64,000 nt of DNA from Flammeovirga aprica JL-4 (lineage in GTDB: Bacteria; Bacteroidota; Bacteroidia; Cytophagales; Flammeovirgaceae): assembly GCF_012844305.1 (NCBI RefSeq), contig NZ_JABANE010000053.1, positions 1 to 64,000 of the forward strand. Direction: 5' to 3'. Below are positions 62,038-64,000 of this stretch, piece after piece. The notes under the pieces were generated by a model. It was given only the letters and a program-made list of their open reading frames with translations. It did not search any database and was not told the DNA's origin. Within the stretch, counting starts at the first letter, position 1. Every line of letters starts with the position of its first letter. The position numbers and the translations under genes are program-made.

Positions 62038-62832
62038 TTACACAGATACTTCTGCTTTAATATGTGGATGCGGATCATAATCTGTCAATTTGAAATCTTC
62101 GAATTTGAAAGAGAAGATATCTTTAACGTCAGGATTGATTTCCATTTTCGGTAAAGACCTGAAATCTCTTGTCAGCTGTAATTTAGCTTGATCAAGGTGA
62201 TTGTTGTAAAGGTGAGCATCACCTAAAGTATGAACAAAATCCCCTGGCTCTAAATCACAAACTTGAGCAATCATCACTGTCAGCAATGCATAAGAAGCAA
62301 TATTAAATGGAACGCCCAAAAATACATCTGCGCTTCTCTGGTACAACTGACATGAAAGCTTACCGTCTGCTACATAAAACTGGAACAGAGCGTGACAAGG
62401 CATTAAAGCCATTGCGTCCAACTCCCCTACGTTCCATGCAGAAATTACCAAACGTCTTGAATTAGGATTGGTTTTGATTTCGTTGATCAACCAAGAGATC
62501 TGATCAATTGTTTTTCCATCAGCACCAGCCCATGAACGCCATTGTTTACCATAAACAGGACCTAGTTCGCCGTTTTCATCCGCCCATTCATTCCAGATTC
62601 TTACGCCATTATCCTGAAGGTACTTTACGTTAGTATCTCCATTCAAAAACCATAACAACTCATGAATGATGGAACGAAGGTGTAACTTCTTTGTCGTTAA
62701 AACTGGAAAACCTTCTGATAAATCAAAACGCATTTGATGACCAAACACTGATCTTGTACCCGTTCCTGTACGGTCTCCTTTCTCAGCTCCTTCCTCTAAG
62801 ATTCTGTTTAATAATTCGTGGTATTGTTTCAT
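62038..62832 (-). CDS. thyA: Thymidylate synthase
   Basis: A 264-residue ThyA from the ATG at 62832, the family's usual length and start ('[15 protein letters not shown]'). Motifs: '[19 protein letters not shown]' (folate/phosphate loop), '[10 protein letters not shown]' (nucleophilic Cys about 146), '[20 protein letters not shown]' and '[15 protein letters not shown]'. The frame extends to 62928 into the upstream gene; those residues are not expected to be translated. It methylates dUMP to dTMP. It follows the DUF1835 gene by 34 bp. Confidence 0.97.
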   Translation of the reverse strand: MKQYHELLNRILEEGAEKGDRTGTGTRSVFGHQMRFDLSEGFPVLTTKKLHLRSIIHELLWFLNGDTNVKYLQDNGVRIWNEWADENGELGPVYGKQWRSWAGADGKTIDQISWLINEIKTNPNSRRLVISAWNVGELDAMALMPCHALFQFYVADGKLSCQLYQRSADVFLGVPFNIASYALLTVMIAQVCDLEPGDFVHTLGDAHLYNNHLDQAKLQLTRDFRSLPKMEINPDVKDIFSFKFEDFKLTDYDPHPHIKAEVSV

Positions 62833-62866
62833 TCTGCTCTCATAAAAATTCGAATGCAAAAGTGCA

Positions 62867-63781
62867 TCATTTCCTTTCGATAACCAAATTATTAACACCA
62901 TCAAAATAATAATCTGTACGCACTGCACCTCCTAAGAAAAGATAAGACAATGTACTGTCATCATATTTATGTGTTCCTCTGAGCACTTGCCCTCCTTTCA
63001 AGGTCAAATGATACTTATCATCTCTTTGTTCGATCAGGTCCAGAGAAAGCCTTTTGATGATGTTTTCATACTGCAAATCCCCAAAGCCTTCCCATGTTTG
63101 CCTTCGAAGCAGTTTACCGATCAACTTGAATAACGTCAAAGGCTCATCATTCAAGAACTTCAAAATCCTCCTTTCCAGTTTATTCAAACCGGTTTTAGGA
63201 TTAGGAAAACGCTCTAGGTGGGCTATCATCGTTTCTTTGAGATAGGCAAAGCTGACGGGATGTTTGTGAATCAGCAATAGAAAATCTTTCAGGTCATCAC
63301 TTGTATACCTTGCCCAAAATTCAGAAGCGTATTCAAGGTCGTTCTCCGAAAGTGGCAATCTTTCATTAAAAAGCCTTGGGTAGTCATGTACTTTGTACTC
63401 CCCCAGTCCTTTATTTCTTTCGGTATTGATAATGGAAATCTTGTTGTAGACTACATCATTTTGTGTTATGAAAGAAAGGATTGCCATCAGATTAACTTGG
63501 CAGAAGAGATCGTGTTCAAACCATAATACAATTTCGTCTTCGGGTTTTAAGTGATTGAGTTGTTGTAGTTCGGCTTGTAAAATAGCAGCATACTCATTAG
63601 AGGAGATGTTGAAATTGGAATTCAGGAAATTCGTTCTCGATTCAAAAAAAGACGGAGTAAAAAGCGGACCAAAACAGTTGCCTTCTACCAGCATCTCCCT
63701 GAAAACGATGGAAGAACCTTCGAAATTGTTCTTTTTCCAGATTTCAAAACTGCTATCGCCGTTCAGTATATGGTAAATCAT
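62867..63781 (-). CDS. DUF1835-domain protein
   Basis: A 304-residue cytoplasmic protein. The N-terminal '[17 protein letters not shown]' and '[20 protein letters not shown]' (about 82-101) are the usual landmarks of DUF1835 proteins; the C-terminal part has a winged-helix-like stretch ('[27 protein letters not shown]'). The function of the family is not established. It is upstream of thyA on the same strand with a 34-bp gap, so they are probably co-transcribed. Confidence 0.75.
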   Translation of the reverse strand: MIYHILNGDSSFEIWKKNNFEGSSIVFREMLVEGNCFGPLFTPSFFESRTNFLNSNFNISSNEYAAILQAELQQLNHLKPEDEIVLWFEHDLFCQVNLMAILSFITQNDVVYNKISIINTERNKGLGEYKVHDYPRLFNERLPLSENDLEYASEFWARYTSDDLKDFLLLIHKHPVSFAYLKETMIAHLERFPNPKTGLNKLERRILKFLNDEPLTLFKLIGKLLRRQTWEGFGDLQYENIIKRLSLDLIEQRDDKYHLTLKGGQVLRGTHKYDDSTLSYLFLGGAVRTDYYFDGVNNLVIERK

Positions 63782-63985
63782 AAGCTAGTATTGATATATT
63801 TACATTGAAATGGTTTAATTTTTAAAAATATCACAATTTAAAACTATTAACATTGAATATTCAACGCTAAAATTAGCTATTTTAGTGAATTTTTCATATA
63901 ATGCATATCAGGACGTTGATATTATTTAATATCATTTTTTGTGTGCGTTCTTTCTAGGTAACTTATAACTTATACAACGACTATC

Positions 63986-64000
63986 ATGAGAGCATTAACG
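63986..64000 (+). CDS. Possible start of a gene cut by the window end
   Basis: An ATG at 63986 opens a frame Met-Arg-Ala-Leu-Thr to the last base. It is far too short to identify. Confidence 0.2.

Overview
The window reads as chromosomal DNA of a low-GC marine-type Bacteroidota, most likely from the Cytophagales (Flammeovirga-like). The grounds are a SusC/SusD polysaccharide locus, Bacteroidetes-type lipoprotein signals, TAnnTTTG -7 promoter boxes, a Bacteroidetes FecI/FecR-type sigma/anti-sigma pair, and a signal-peptide style ending in ..AQ. The genus is an inference. No rRNA, tRNA, CRISPR array or complete insertion sequence was seen.

Layout. 1-12.1 kb: envelope and metabolic genes (SRPBCC protein, BamA-like barrel, an alpha/beta-hydrolase fused to an RraA-like domain, a YD-repeat lipoprotein, a five-repeat Ig/OmpL47-like exported protein, a saccharopine-dehydrogenase-like enzyme, TerD, an FAD oxidoreductase). 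12.2-18.9 kb: a SirB2-like/cytochrome c fusion, then rimP-nusA-infB, preceded by a promoter followed at once by a terminator. 19-35 kb: glycan region with a GH5-CBM6 enzyme (+), a CobW-like GTPase, an exported Gfo/Idh/MocA protein, a Bor-like lipoprotein, and on the minus strand susC-susD-PKD lipoprotein-GH3 followed by a separate GH16-fold lipoprotein whose catalytic nucleophile is missing. This looks like a beta-glucan (laminarin-type) utilisation locus. 35-50 kb: pckA, an arginine deiminase family gene, a 205-bp nested palindrome, small envelope genes, tandem His-rich barrel paralogues, lpxH, rplS, a PAS/histidine-kinase fragment, an exported amidinotransferase-fold gene broken by one amber codon, and a SpoIIE-type phosphatase with a decayed partial copy beside it.

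51.4-56.7 kb is the most system-like part: an ECF sigma factor, a FecR anti-sigma factor and an outer-envelope protein carrying the FecR-contacting STN domain, which ends in 15-16-residue surface repeats instead of a TonB-dependent transporter. A second repeat protein is encoded divergently. The same bipartite sequence (CAATAGGGGTAA-N14-GTCATA) lies upstream of fecR and upstream of the divergent repeat gene, with identical spacing. I read it as the promoter of the cognate sigma factor, which would join the four genes into one surface-signalling regulon.

56.8-64 kb: an AraC regulator with an epimerase, a J-domain-like protein, an exported gamma-glutamyltransferase, and DUF1835-thyA. Most transcription units end in long perfect stem-loops, often shared by convergent genes.
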